Positions 8,432 to 16,625 of a stretch of DNA of 64,000 nucleotides are shown one piece after another. Below the pieces are notes generated by a model, which saw only the letters and a list, made by a program, of their open reading frames with translations, was not told the origin of the DNA and ran no database searches. The position numbers and the translations under genes were made by a program. Position 1 is the first letter of the stretch, and each line of letters starts with the position of its first letter. Source of the DNA: Novosphingobium beihaiense (GTDB lineage Bacteria > Pseudomonadota > Alphaproteobacteria > Sphingomonadales > Sphingomonadaceae). The DNA is taken from assembly GCF_022832375.1 (NCBI RefSeq), contig NZ_JALHLG010000020.1, positions 1 to 64,000 of the forward strand. Reading direction: 5' to 3'.

Positions 8432-8479
8432 AGGTCAAGCTGCGCGGATCGTCGCCAGAACATCGCCGGAGGAGAGAGG

Positions 8480-9550
8480 ATGCCCGAAGTGTTGACCCGC
8501 AGCCGCCCGTTCGAACCGCAGATCGCGGTTCCCGCCACGCTCGCCGAAGCGCTCGATCCCGCATGGCTGACGCAGGCCCTGTCCGGCACGTCCGGGGGCA
8601 GCCGGGTGATCGCGGTGGAGGAAACCGAAGTGATCCGCACGGTGGCCACCAAAGTGCGCTTTGCCGCGGCGTTCGAGAACGGGCAGCGGGGCCATTTCTG
8701 CCTGAAGGGGCTCCTCGATGCCGATGCCGCGACAGCGCGCGGCGGGCCGACATGCGTGCTGGAGGCCGACTTCTACGGGAAAGTGGCTCCGATCGTGGAC
8801 ATGCGCGTGCCTGATGCCGTCAGCACCGTGATAGACCGAAAGGCCCAGCAGGCGGTGACGGTGATGCGCGATCTGATCGCGGAGGGCGCGGTGTTCTGTT
8901 CCGCGCTCGATCCGTTCACGGCCGAAGATGCGCTGATGAGCCTGGATCAGCTCTCGCGTCTCCATGCGCGCAGTGCATTCCTTGACGATGCCGGCTGGAT
9001 ACGCCCGCGCGCGGCCCAGCTGGCGAAGATGACTTACGTTACGCCGGACATGCTGCAGGAGCTGCTCGACGGGCCGCGCGGGGAGGGGCTTTCGCCCAAG
9101 GTGCGCAGCGCGCGCAATCTTGCGTCTGCGATCGGGGCGCTGGCGGAGCGTGACGGCGGCCGCCCGCAATTCATGATCCATGGCGATGCCCATGCGGGCA
9201 ATATCTACCGCACCGGCGGGGGCATGGGCGTGATCGACTGGCAATTGCTCCAGCGCGGCGGCTGGGCGCTGGACGTGGCCTATCACTTGAATGCCGTGCT
9301 GCCGGTGGACGCGGCCGAGGCCGGGGAACGCCGCCTGCTGGACGAATACCTGGCGATGATGCGCGGCCACGGAATCGCGATGCCCGGGGCCGAACAGGCC
9401 TGGGCGCAGTACCGCGAGGCGGTTGTCTACGGCTATTACCTGTGGTCGATCACCCGCCGTGTCGATCCGCCGGTCATCGTCCAGTTTACCCGCAGGCTGG
9501 GGCAGGCCGTCATGCGGCATGACAGTTTCGGCCTGCTGGGAATTTCCTGA
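8480..9550 (+). CDS. APH-fold phosphotransferase family protein, second copy
   Basis: The 356-residue kinase-fold protein has the canonical catalytic loop MIHGDAHAGNIY and the metal-binding VIDWQLLQRGG, with an N-terminal lobe containing a HFCLKG lysine. It is only distantly related in sequence to the first kinase (3084-4133), so this is not a recent tandem duplication. The ATG at 8480 has GGAGGAGAG just upstream. It is divergent from the CoA-transferase operon and shares its operator region, placing it in the same regulon. The substrate is presumably a hydroxylated intermediate; this is inference. Confidence 0.82.
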   Translation: MPEVLTRSRPFEPQIAVPATLAEALDPAWLTQALSGTSGGSRVIAVEETEVIRTVATKVRFAAAFENGQRGHFCLKGLLDADAATARGGPTCVLEADFYGKVAPIVDMRVPDAVSTVIDRKAQQAVTVMRDLIAEGAVFCSALDPFTAEDALMSLDQLSRLHARSAFLDDAGWIRPRAAQLAKMTYVTPDMLQELLDGPRGEGLSPKVRSARNLASAIGALAERDGGRPQFMIHGDAHAGNIYRTGGGMGVIDWQLLQRGGWALDVAYHLNAVLPVDAAEAGERRLLDEYLAMMRGHGIAMPGAEQAWAQYREAVVYGYYLWSITRRVDPPVIVQFTRRLGQAVMRHDSFGLLGIS

Positions 9551-9576
9551 ACCGCCGGGACTGGCTTAGCCCTGAC

Positions 9577-9618
9577 CGGCAGGAGCCCCGGCTATGCGTA
9601 AAGCCGGGGCTCCTGCCG
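9577..9618. terminator. Bidirectional hairpin between the kinase and TonB-receptor genes
   Basis: A perfect 16 bp stem (9577-9592 with 9603-9618, arm CGGCAGGAGCCCCGGC) with a 10-base loop lies between two convergent genes. There is no long T run on either side, so it may act as an attenuating or Rho-assisted terminator rather than a classical intrinsic one. Confidence 0.7.
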
Positions 9619-9624
9619 TTCGGG

Positions 9625-12159
9625 TCACTTTCCGAAGTTTACCCGCACGCGCAGGCCGTACATGCGCGGCGGGCCATAGGCGAAATCGAGGATGCCCGAG
9701 CTTTCGTAACCGCCGCCCGAGGCGGTCTTGTAGATTTCGTTGGTGATATTCGTGGCAAAGCCGATCAGATCGATGCCCGAGCCCGCAATGTTCTTCCAGC
9801 TGGCATTGAGGTTCAGCAGGTTGGTTGCCGGGATGGTCACGCGTTCCGAGGGGGTGGTGGCGGTGTAGTAATAGCCGTCCACCGCTTGGCGCGAGGTGTA
9901 GGTGTAGGTGGCGCCGAACGAGATCTGGCCCAGACTCTCGTCTACCGGCAGGTTCACGTCCGCCGAAACGGTGAGGCGGTTCTTGGGCGAATAGCTGAGC
10001 GAGTCGCCGGGCGCGCCGCGCGGGATGATCGTCTCGAACGGGCTGTCGGCCGAGAGGGTGGGGGCGACCAGTTCCTTGATCTTGGTATCAAGATAGGTGT
10101 AGCCCGCCGAAAGGCGCAGCATGTCGAACAGCGTGGCGCCCGCGTCGATTTCGATGCCTTTGATTTCCGACTTGCCGGCATTGATGATGGCCGCACCGCC
10201 CGCCAGCCCGCTGCCCTGCTTTGCCACCAGCGCTCCGAAAATCTGCTGATTGCTGAAGTCGTTATAGAAGGCCGCGATATTGAAATAGCCGGGAACGGCG
10301 CCCCGGAATGTGAGCTTCGAGCCCAGTTCGAAGGCATCGACTTTCTCCGGCTTCCAGGTCTCAAGGCCGGGGTTGGTGAAGTTGACGCCGCCCTGGCGGT
10401 AGCCGCGGGCATACTTGGCATAGAACAGCATGTCGGGCGTGGGCTTGAAATCGAGATCGATCAGCCAGGTCGGCTTGTTCGACTTGTTCTTGATCCGGGT
10501 GCCGCAGGCGGAGGTATCGCCGCCATTGGCCAGAAGATCGACGGTCGGGTGATTGAGCACGTCGTTGCAGACGCGGTTGACCGGGATCGTTCCCAGGCCG
10601 GGGATCGTCATCAGGCCCCAGCGGTTGCTTTCGGAGTATCCGTCGATCTTGTCGAACGTGTAGCGCGCGCCTGCCGTGATCGCGAACTGATCGGTCAGGT
10701 TGTACGTGCCTTGTGCGAAGATCCCGTGGTTGTCGAAATCGAAACGCGTGCGTGATTCCGAAACGAGCGCGAGGCCGTTGGTGGAGAGCGGCAGGCCGAG
10801 CGGGAGCACTCCGGTGCACTGCAGCGTGCCCGGATCGGCGCAGTTGCCATAGATGCCCGTGCGCTGCTGGTTCCAGCCGATCGGGCGGCTGAATTCCAGA
10901 TAACCGCCGATGACGTAATTGAACTTGCCGTCGGAAGAGCGCCCTTGCAGCTGCAGTTCCTCGGTCACGGTCGATTCCGCGGCGGCATGGTAATCGGGCT
11001 GGATGTCAAGCGCGATGTAGTTCCACGGCGTGCCGGGGGTGATGCCGAACGCGGCGGCCGTCGGGGTGTCGGAAATGAAGAAGTTGTCGCTGTAGAGGCC
11101 GAAGGCGGAATCCTCGCGGAATTCGCCGTAGCTCATGATGTTCTTGACGGTCAGCGTATCGCTGGCCTGCCAGGTGGTCGTATTGATCGCCTGCCAGGTT
11201 TCCAGAAGGATACGTGGATCGGGATGGCTGACTTCGACATCGAGCCTGCCGTCCCCGCGCGCGGCCTGGCGGTCGATCTGGTCGCAGGCCGAAGTCGCGG
11301 TGAAGTAGTGCGTGAACGATCCGCCCGCGAGCGGGCTCACGGCATCGCGGTCGCAGCTTTCGTAGTGGTTGGCGTAGCCGTTCGTGTCGGAGCGGCTGTA
11401 GTGGAAGATCGTGTAGTTTTCGAGATCGGGTGTCAGGTCCGCGACGATGCTCAGGCGGGCATAGACATAATCCGTGTCGTTATAGTCTTTGGGCCCGATG
11501 CCCGAGCGGTTCTTCATGTACCCGTCGCGCGTGTTGCGGTCGAACGAGAGGCGGACCTTGAAGGTATCGGCAAGCGGCAGGTTGACGGCCGCCTGCACGC
11601 GGCGCTGGTTGTAGTTGCCAACTGTGCCTTCGACGTAGCCTTCCAGCAGATCGGTGGGCTTGGCCGGAACCAGCAGGATCGCGCCGCCGGTGGTGTTACG
11701 CCCGAACAGGGTGCCCTGTGGGCCCTTGAGCACTTGCACGTTCTGCAGGTCGGTGAAGGAACCGGCCCCCACTGAGTTGCCCGAAGAGGTGCCGCCCTGC
11801 GCCCGCACGCCCACGACATCGGCGAAATAGACGCCCACGGTTGGCGCGGTCGACTGGTCCTGATTGAACCCGCGCAGCGAGAAGTTGGCCTTTTCGGGGC
11901 CGTACCGGGTGTTGACCGACAGCGAGGGGGTATATGTGGCCAGATCCGATGCCACGGCGATGTTGCGTTTCTCGATCTGCTCGTTGCTGTAGACAGTCAT
12001 CGAGATCGGCACGTCCTGCAGGCGTTCCTCGACGCGGCGGGCGGTGACAATGATGGCATCGGCGTCGGAAGCCTCCTGCGCCAGCGCGGGCATCGCGGCC
12101 GATACCCCCGGTAATGCGACTCCAAGCATCAGTGCTGTTTTTATATTCTTGGCCAGCAT
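9625..12159 (-). CDS. TonB-dependent outer-membrane receptor
   Basis: The 844-residue protein starts with a signal peptide ending in PALAQ, followed by a TonB box (DAIIVTARR), a plug domain (ERLQDVPISMTV, GPQGTLFGRNTTGGAI) and a long 22-strand-type barrel ending in LRVRVNFGK. The family imports bulky substrates across the outer membrane using the proton motive force. It belongs to the sphingomonad type with a plain plug and no FecA-like N-terminal signalling extension. Its location and its operator pair 257 bases upstream indicate uptake of the cluster substrate; no TonB, ExbB or ExbD gene is adjacent, although a TonB-like protein is encoded at 13340. Confidence 0.95.
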   Translation of the reverse strand: MLAKNIKTALMLGVALPGVSAAMPALAQEASDADAIIVTARRVEERLQDVPISMTVYSNEQIEKRNIAVASDLATYTPSLSVNTRYGPEKANFSLRGFNQDQSTAPTVGVYFADVVGVRAQGGTSSGNSVGAGSFTDLQNVQVLKGPQGTLFGRNTTGGAILLVPAKPTDLLEGYVEGTVGNYNQRRVQAAVNLPLADTFKVRLSFDRNTRDGYMKNRSGIGPKDYNDTDYVYARLSIVADLTPDLENYTIFHYSRSDTNGYANHYESCDRDAVSPLAGGSFTHYFTATSACDQIDRQAARGDGRLDVEVSHPDPRILLETWQAINTTTWQASDTLTVKNIMSYGEFREDSAFGLYSDNFFISDTPTAAAFGITPGTPWNYIALDIQPDYHAAAESTVTEELQLQGRSSDGKFNYVIGGYLEFSRPIGWNQQRTGIYGNCADPGTLQCTGVLPLGLPLSTNGLALVSESRTRFDFDNHGIFAQGTYNLTDQFAITAGARYTFDKIDGYSESNRWGLMTIPGLGTIPVNRVCNDVLNHPTVDLLANGGDTSACGTRIKNKSNKPTWLIDLDFKPTPDMLFYAKYARGYRQGGVNFTNPGLETWKPEKVDAFELGSKLTFRGAVPGYFNIAAFYNDFSNQQIFGALVAKQGSGLAGGAAIINAGKSEIKGIEIDAGATLFDMLRLSAGYTYLDTKIKELVAPTLSADSPFETIIPRGAPGDSLSYSPKNRLTVSADVNLPVDESLGQISFGATYTYTSRQAVDGYYYTATTPSERVTIPATNLLNLNASWKNIAGSGIDLIGFATNITNEIYKTASGGGYESSGILDFAYGPPRMYGLRVRVNFGK

Positions 12160-12415
12160 GGTTTCTCTCTCCCTCCTGAAAACCTGTTCTCATGCGCCGG
12201 AAACAAGAACACCGGGCGGCCGGTGTTCCGGTCCGCTGCTTTGGCCAGCTTTGGAGAGATTATGGGCAGGCACAGCCCGTCCTGAGGCGGATGTCCCCCA
12301 TATGTCCCTTCATGCTTCCTCTATCCCGATGTGCCGGTTGCCGACATCATTCGTTTCTCTTTTGGAGGCAGATTACTGCAGTTGCATGCCGATGCAAGCA
12401 AAAGTGGATCATATC

Positions 12416-12453
12416 TATTCTGTATATGGAACTATGATTTCCTAAATAGAATT
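12416..12453. promoter_or_regulatory. Double operator upstream of the TonB-dependent receptor
   Basis: TATTC-TGTATATG-GAACT at 12416-12433 is followed 20 bp later by GATTT-CCTAAATA-GAATT at 12436-12453. The rest of the 341-base gap 12160-12500 contains no gene that I can support and presumably holds the receptor promoter and a leader. Confidence 0.55.
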
Positions 12454-12500
12454 ACTCCGGGTATTTTGTGACGCGCGGGTAACACTGCGGGGAAAACCCG

Positions 12501-13214
12501 CTAGCCGATCGTTTGTGCCAGCAAGGCCAGCGTCCCGGCCCAGGCGACCCGGTGGGCGAGCGGGTCGTAAGCAATCCCTTCCGCGAACCCGTCGTGGTCG
12601 GGATCGGTGAACGCATGCTGCGCGTGGGAGAACAGCGTGATCTGGTAGCAGGCCTGCGCGTCATCGAGTTCCGCGCGAAGCGCATCGAGGTCCGCTGCGG
12701 GGGCATAAGGATCGCGCGCGCCCGACCAGACGGCAATTTGCGCCTGGACTACGTGCGGCCGGGCCGGGGCATGCGTGGTCAGCAACCCGTGGCAGCTTGT
12801 CACGCAGGCGATCGCGGCGCCGCTGCGGGCGAGTTCCAGAACGCACTTGCCGCCAAAGCAATAGCCGATCGCGGCGATGCGGTGCGGGTCAGTGCCGGGG
12901 AGGCCGCGCACGGTTTCGAACCATGCCACGGCACGTTCGCGCAGTAGTTCGGGGGCGGCCATCAGTGCGGCGAAGTGTTGGCCTGCCGCTTGCGGAGTGG
13001 AGATGTCCGCACCGGCGCCGTACATGTCTATGCCAATGGCGAGATAGCCATGGCCAGTCAGCTCCCGCATGGCTTTCAGAAAGCTCGGGCCCGGGCCGGT
13101 GGCGCCGGGAAACATCAGCACGGTGCCGCGCACGTCATCCCGCTCCGGCCGCGCCAGAATGCCCTTCAGCGCGATATCGCGGTGCATGCAAAGCAGCGGT
13201 TCGAAGTCCTCCAT
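12501..13214 (-). CDS. Dienelactone hydrolase family protein
   Basis: The 237-residue alpha/beta hydrolase has the family nucleophile motif GYCFGGKC with catalytic Cys119, an acid D168 in SGARDPY and H200 in SHAQHAF, giving a complete Cys-Asp-His triad. The family hydrolyses dienelactones and related enol-lactones or esters. The ATG at 13214 is chosen over a longer frame because GGGAGG sits about 10 bases upstream and the family N-terminus starts there. The operator pair 13234-13271 lies 20 bases upstream, tying the gene to the cluster; it could open a lactone or cleave an ester of the pathway. Confidence 0.88.
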   Translation of the reverse strand: MEDFEPLLCMHRDIALKGILARPERDDVRGTVLMFPGATGPGPSFLKAMRELTGHGYLAIGIDMYGAGADISTPQAAGQHFAALMAAPELLRERAVAWFETVRGLPGTDPHRIAAIGYCFGGKCVLELARSGAAIACVTSCHGLLTTHAPARPHVVQAQIAVWSGARDPYAPAADLDALRAELDDAQACYQITLFSHAQHAFTDPDHDGFAEGIAYDPLAHRVAWAGTLALLAQTIG

Positions 13215-13233
13215 GCTTTGGTCATCCTCCCTT

Positions 13234-13271
13234 GTGTCGTAATTGTGAATTTTATTTCGCAAAACAGGATG
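13234..13271. promoter_or_regulatory. Double operator upstream of the dienelactone-hydrolase gene
   Basis: GTGTC-GTAATTGT-GAATT at 13234-13251 is followed 20 bp later by ATTTC-GCAAAACA-GGATG at 13254-13271. One half-site in each copy is intact. The position just upstream of the minus-strand Shine-Dalgarno suggests repression by steric blocking. Confidence 0.5.
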
Positions 13272-13339
13272 GCGTGCCGCATCCGCCTTGTCAAAGCGCA
13301 CCGTTGCCATGGCCGGGCGGGCCGTGGCATGGCGGCCGC

Positions 13340-14074
13340 ATGACGCAGGCCGATCTCCGGACGGGGCGCCGCACACGGTGGGGTGTGGCCATATTCGTAC
13401 TGCTGTTCCACCTTGTGCTGATCGCGGGGCTGATCCGGGCCTTCACGCCCCGGTTCGCGGCGGGCGTGGCCGATGCTGTCGTGCAGGTGTTTTCGATTCC
13501 CGCACCGGCGCCAGCGCCTGAACCGGCCCCGTCTCCCGCACCGTCACCAAGCGCGGCGCCTCCGGCAGAGGAAGGAGCGGCGGGCGCGCCCGGCCGCAAA
13601 GCGAAACCGCGCGATACAGCGGCTCCCGAGGCGCCTATCGCGGTCAAGCCGACACAGGCCCCGCCCGTGGCGGGCCAGGGCGACGAAAATGCTTCCGGCG
13701 CGCGCGCCGAAGGCGATGAAACCGGAGCCTCGGGCCCCGGCATGGGCACGGGTGCCGGGGCTGGCGGGACAGGGCAGGGCGGCGGCGGAAAGGGCGCGCC
13801 GACAGTGAAGATCAAGGGCGATATCAACTCTGCGAAAGACTATCCGCGCGCCAGCCGCAGCCTGCGGATCGGCGCATCCGTCACCATTGACCTGACGGTT
13901 GGCACGGATGGCCGCGTCAAGGCCTGCCGGATCGTGCGCCCCAGTCCCGATTCCGAAGCAGACCGGATCACGTGCAAACTTGCCACGAAACGCTTTCGTT
14001 TCCGGCCCGCAACGGACACTGCTGGGCACCCGGTGGACGCGATATACCGCTGGCGCCAGCGCTGGTTTTATTGA
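13340..14074 (+). CDS. TonB-like energy-transducer protein
   Basis: The 244-residue protein has one N-terminal membrane anchor (WGVAIFVLLFHLVLIAGLI), a Pro/Ala-rich periplasmic stalk, a Gly-rich linker and a C-terminal TonB domain with YPRASRSLRIGASV, VGTDGRVKACRIVRPSPD and a final YRWRQRWFY. TonB couples the inner-membrane proton motive force to outer-membrane receptors. A longer open frame exists upstream but is a shadow of the hydrolase gene; the ATG at 13340 gives the correct cytoplasmic N-terminus. No exbB or exbD is adjacent. It may serve the receptor encoded at 9625, which is inference. Confidence 0.82.
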   Translation: MTQADLRTGRRTRWGVAIFVLLFHLVLIAGLIRAFTPRFAAGVADAVVQVFSIPAPAPAPEPAPSPAPSPSAAPPAEEGAAGAPGRKAKPRDTAAPEAPIAVKPTQAPPVAGQGDENASGARAEGDETGASGPGMGTGAGAGGTGQGGGGKGAPTVKIKGDINSAKDYPRASRSLRIGASVTIDLTVGTDGRVKACRIVRPSPDSEADRITCKLATKRFRFRPATDTAGHPVDAIYRWRQRWFY

Positions 14075-14179
14075 ATTCGGATGTGTCTTGTGGTGACCGA
14101 ACTAGCCATTTCGGCGATGTTTTACCCCTGAGGAGCCGTTGCAAAGAAGTCTGTTGGCATTCATAGCGGTGAGCCTCTC

Positions 14180-15247
14180 ATGTACGCTAACAAACCGGAA
14201 AGCATGGTTGATATCGTCCCAGTCATCTTGTGTGGAGGCAGCGGAACGCGCCTCTGGCCGCGTAGCCGGGCCAGCAAGCCGAAACCGTTTCTGCCGCTGG
14301 TCGGCGATAGTACCCTGTTTGAGGCTGCGCTGGCCCGTTGCCCGGGCGATGGCGGGTTCGCGGCGCCGGTGGTCGTGACCGGACGCCAGCATCTCGATCA
14401 CGTCGAGCAGCAGTTGGGCGCCGCCGATGGGGCACAGATCATCGTCGAACCCTCGGCCAGGAATACGGCGGCAGCCATTGCGCTTGCGGCTTGCCGTCTT
14501 CCGGAAGATGCGATCATGCTCGTTTGCCCCAGCGACCATCACATCGCCGATGCACAGGCCTTTGCGGAGGCCGCGCATGCGGCTGCCGATCTAGCCAGCG
14601 AAGGCTGGCTGGTTTCCTTCGGGATCGAGGCGACTGCGCCGGAAACCGGTTTCGGCTACCTCAAGCAGGGCGAGCCGATCGGTGCGAAGGGCTTTCGTAC
14701 TGCGCAGTTCGTCGAAAAACCGGATCTGGAGCGGGCCAAGGCTTTCCTGGCCGAGGGCGGCTATGCCTGGAATGGCGGAATTTTCGCGTTCCGGGTCAAG
14801 GACTTTCTGGGCGAACTTGCAGCCCATCGTCCGCAGATCGCTCAGGCCGTGGCCGATGCCGTGGCCAAGGGCGGAACGGACGGACAGCGCTTTCATCCCG
14901 ATGCCGAAACGTTCGCCACGGTGGAAAGCGATTCCGTCGATTATGCCGTGATGGAAAACACCAGCCACGCCGCAATGGTGCCGGTGAACATGGGCTGGTC
15001 CGACATCGGCAACTGGCACGCCTTGCACGAAGCGCTGGCACGCGATGCGGACGGAAACTCCGTGCGCGGCAATGCCAAGGCGGAACTGGTCGATTGCCGC
15101 AATGTGCTGGTCGATAGTGATGGGCCGCGCGTGTCCGTGATCGGTCTCGAAGATGTCATCGTCGTGGTTGATGGGAACGACGTGATGATCACGACCGTGG
15201 CCGGTGTCCAGAAAGTCGGCAAGCTGGATGGCGCAGCAAACCAGTGA
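14180..15247 (+). CDS. manC: Mannose-1-phosphate guanylyltransferase
   Basis: The 355-residue protein has the nucleotidyltransferase signature VILCGGSGTRLWPRSR, then KPKPFLPL, the VEKP segment and the AWNGGIF and VNMGWSDIGNW motifs. It makes GDP-mannose from mannose-1-phosphate and GTP for polysaccharides and glycoconjugates. It lacks the C-terminal type II isomerase domain found in AlgA-type bifunctional enzymes; instead a separate isomerase follows 13 bases downstream. The ATG at 14180 has GGTGAG six bases upstream; an internal ATG at 14204 is possible. Confidence 0.93.
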   Translation: MYANKPESMVDIVPVILCGGSGTRLWPRSRASKPKPFLPLVGDSTLFEAALARCPGDGGFAAPVVVTGRQHLDHVEQQLGAADGAQIIVEPSARNTAAAIALAACRLPEDAIMLVCPSDHHIADAQAFAEAAHAAADLASEGWLVSFGIEATAPETGFGYLKQGEPIGAKGFRTAQFVEKPDLERAKAFLAEGGYAWNGGIFAFRVKDFLGELAAHRPQIAQAVADAVAKGGTDGQRFHPDAETFATVESDSVDYAVMENTSHAAMVPVNMGWSDIGNWHALHEALARDADGNSVRGNAKAELVDCRNVLVDSDGPRVSVIGLEDVIVVVDGNDVMITTVAGVQKVGKLDGAANQ

Positions 15248-15260
15248 AGGGGCTCGGTTA

Positions 15261-16073
15261 ATGGCCGCATTACCCATCCGCCAGGTGGAAAAGCCGTGGG
15301 GCAAGGACACGCTCCCGCCGCCCTTCACCGCGCCTGCCGGGCAGCGCATCGGTGAGATCTGGTTTGAACCGCCGGCGCAACTGCCCGATCTTCTGGTGAA
15401 ATACATCTTCACCAGCGAGAAGCTGTCGGTGCAGGTCCACCCTTCCGATGCGCAGACTCTGGCCGCAGGGATCGGGCGTCAGGGCAAGGAGGAATGCTGG
15501 CTGATCGTCGCGGCAGAGCCCGGCGCGACGCTGGGCATTGGCTTTGACCGGGAAATCGGTGAAGAGGCGATGCGCGCCGCCGCGCTCGATGGCTCTATCG
15601 AAGGGCTGATGACCTGGCATGCAGTGAAGCCGGGGGACTTCTTCTATATCCCTGCCAACACCGTGCATGCCATCGGTGCCGGGGTGAGCCTGATCGAGGT
15701 CCAGCAGAACTCCGACATTACCTATCGCTTGTTCGACTATGGCCGCCCGCGAGAGCTGCATCTGGAAGAAGGCATGGCCGTCGCGAAGGGCGAGCCTTAC
15801 GACCTGGCCGCATGGTACAAGGCCGTACCGCAGCGCGGCACGCAAGTGCTGGTCGATGGCCCGCTGTTCTTGCTCGATCAGATAGAAGGCACGCTTCCCG
15901 CTGCTACGGCCGCGCGTTACCCCGGCGCCTTGCTGGTGATTCCGCGCGAGGGCGAGGTGCTGGTGGGCGGAGAGGCGGTTGCACCGGGCGGTTGCGCGCT
16001 GGCCGCCAGCCTTGACGATGTGACCTTCTCCGAAAGCGGTGTGTGCCTGCTCGCCAGGGCCTGCACGGCCTGA
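15261..16073 (+). CDS. manA: Class I (short) phosphomannose isomerase
   Basis: The 270-residue cupin-fold protein has VQVHPSD, KEECW, PGDFFYIPANTVHAIGAG and VQQNSDITYRLFDYGR, which are the zinc-binding and substrate motifs of type I mannose-6-phosphate isomerases. It interconverts fructose-6-phosphate and mannose-6-phosphate, feeding the guanylyltransferase upstream. It is shorter than enterobacterial ManA (about 390) but of the usual length for the alphaproteobacterial short form. It is co-transcribed with manC and the DUF2721 gene. Confidence 0.9.
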   Translation: MAALPIRQVEKPWGKDTLPPPFTAPAGQRIGEIWFEPPAQLPDLLVKYIFTSEKLSVQVHPSDAQTLAAGIGRQGKEECWLIVAAEPGATLGIGFDREIGEEAMRAAALDGSIEGLMTWHAVKPGDFFYIPANTVHAIGAGVSLIEVQQNSDITYRLFDYGRPRELHLEEGMAVAKGEPYDLAAWYKAVPQRGTQVLVDGPLFLLDQIEGTLPAATAARYPGALLVIPREGEVLVGGEAVAPGGCALAASLDDVTFSESGVCLLARACTA

Positions 16074-16089
16074 TAAGGATCGGGGCGTC

Positions 16090-16530
16090 ATGATCGCCCA
16101 GACCATCCAGCTCGCGCTTGCCCCGGTGTTCATGCTGGTGGCGATCGGCAACATTCTCAACCTGCTGACGAGCCGCCTGAGCCGCGTAGTCGATCGCGCG
16201 CGGGTGCTGCAAGACCGGTATGCGGCAACGCAGGGGGACGAGCATGACATGGTCGTCCTGGAGATCCGCACCGTCGATGACCGCATAAGACTGATCGGCC
16301 TGGCCATGCGCCTGCTGGTGCTCAGCGGCCTGTTCATCGGCACCACCGTGTTCCTGTTGTTTCTTGAGGAACTGGTCGGGACCGAGATCCGGCTGGTGGC
16401 CGCGGGAACCTTCATTGCCGCGCTGACCCTGCTGATGGTGGGGCTGGTCCTGTTTCTGCGCGAGACGCAGGTGGCGGCGGCATCCTTGCGCATTCCGCGC
16501 GACTATCTGGAACTGCACCGCAAGATCTGA
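16090..16530 (+). CDS. DUF2721 membrane protein
   Basis: The 146-residue protein has three predicted membrane segments: residues about 5-28, then a hydrophilic loop RLSRVVDRARVL, then two hydrophobic helices. The pattern matches DUF2721, a family of unknown function. It starts 16 bases after manA, so it is likely the last gene of the manC-manA operon, although no link to mannose metabolism is known. Confidence 0.8.
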   Translation: MIAQTIQLALAPVFMLVAIGNILNLLTSRLSRVVDRARVLQDRYAATQGDEHDMVVLEIRTVDDRIRLIGLAMRLLVLSGLFIGTTVFLLFLEELVGTEIRLVAAGTFIAALTLLMVGLVLFLRETQVAAASLRIPRDYLELHRKI

Positions 16531-16625
16531 TCCTTCCTGCCATCGCCCGGGCGGCGCTGGCAGCGGGCCGATTGCCAATTTGTAAGGCTCTTCTAGGCTG
16601 CGGCCGAGAGGGAGGGCTTGCCCGC

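Noticed and set aside
12797..13339. N-terminal extension of the TonB-like gene to 12797
   Set aside because: The extra 181 codons overlap the hydrolase gene antisense and are basic and low-complexity; the family N-terminus with the membrane anchor begins at 13340.
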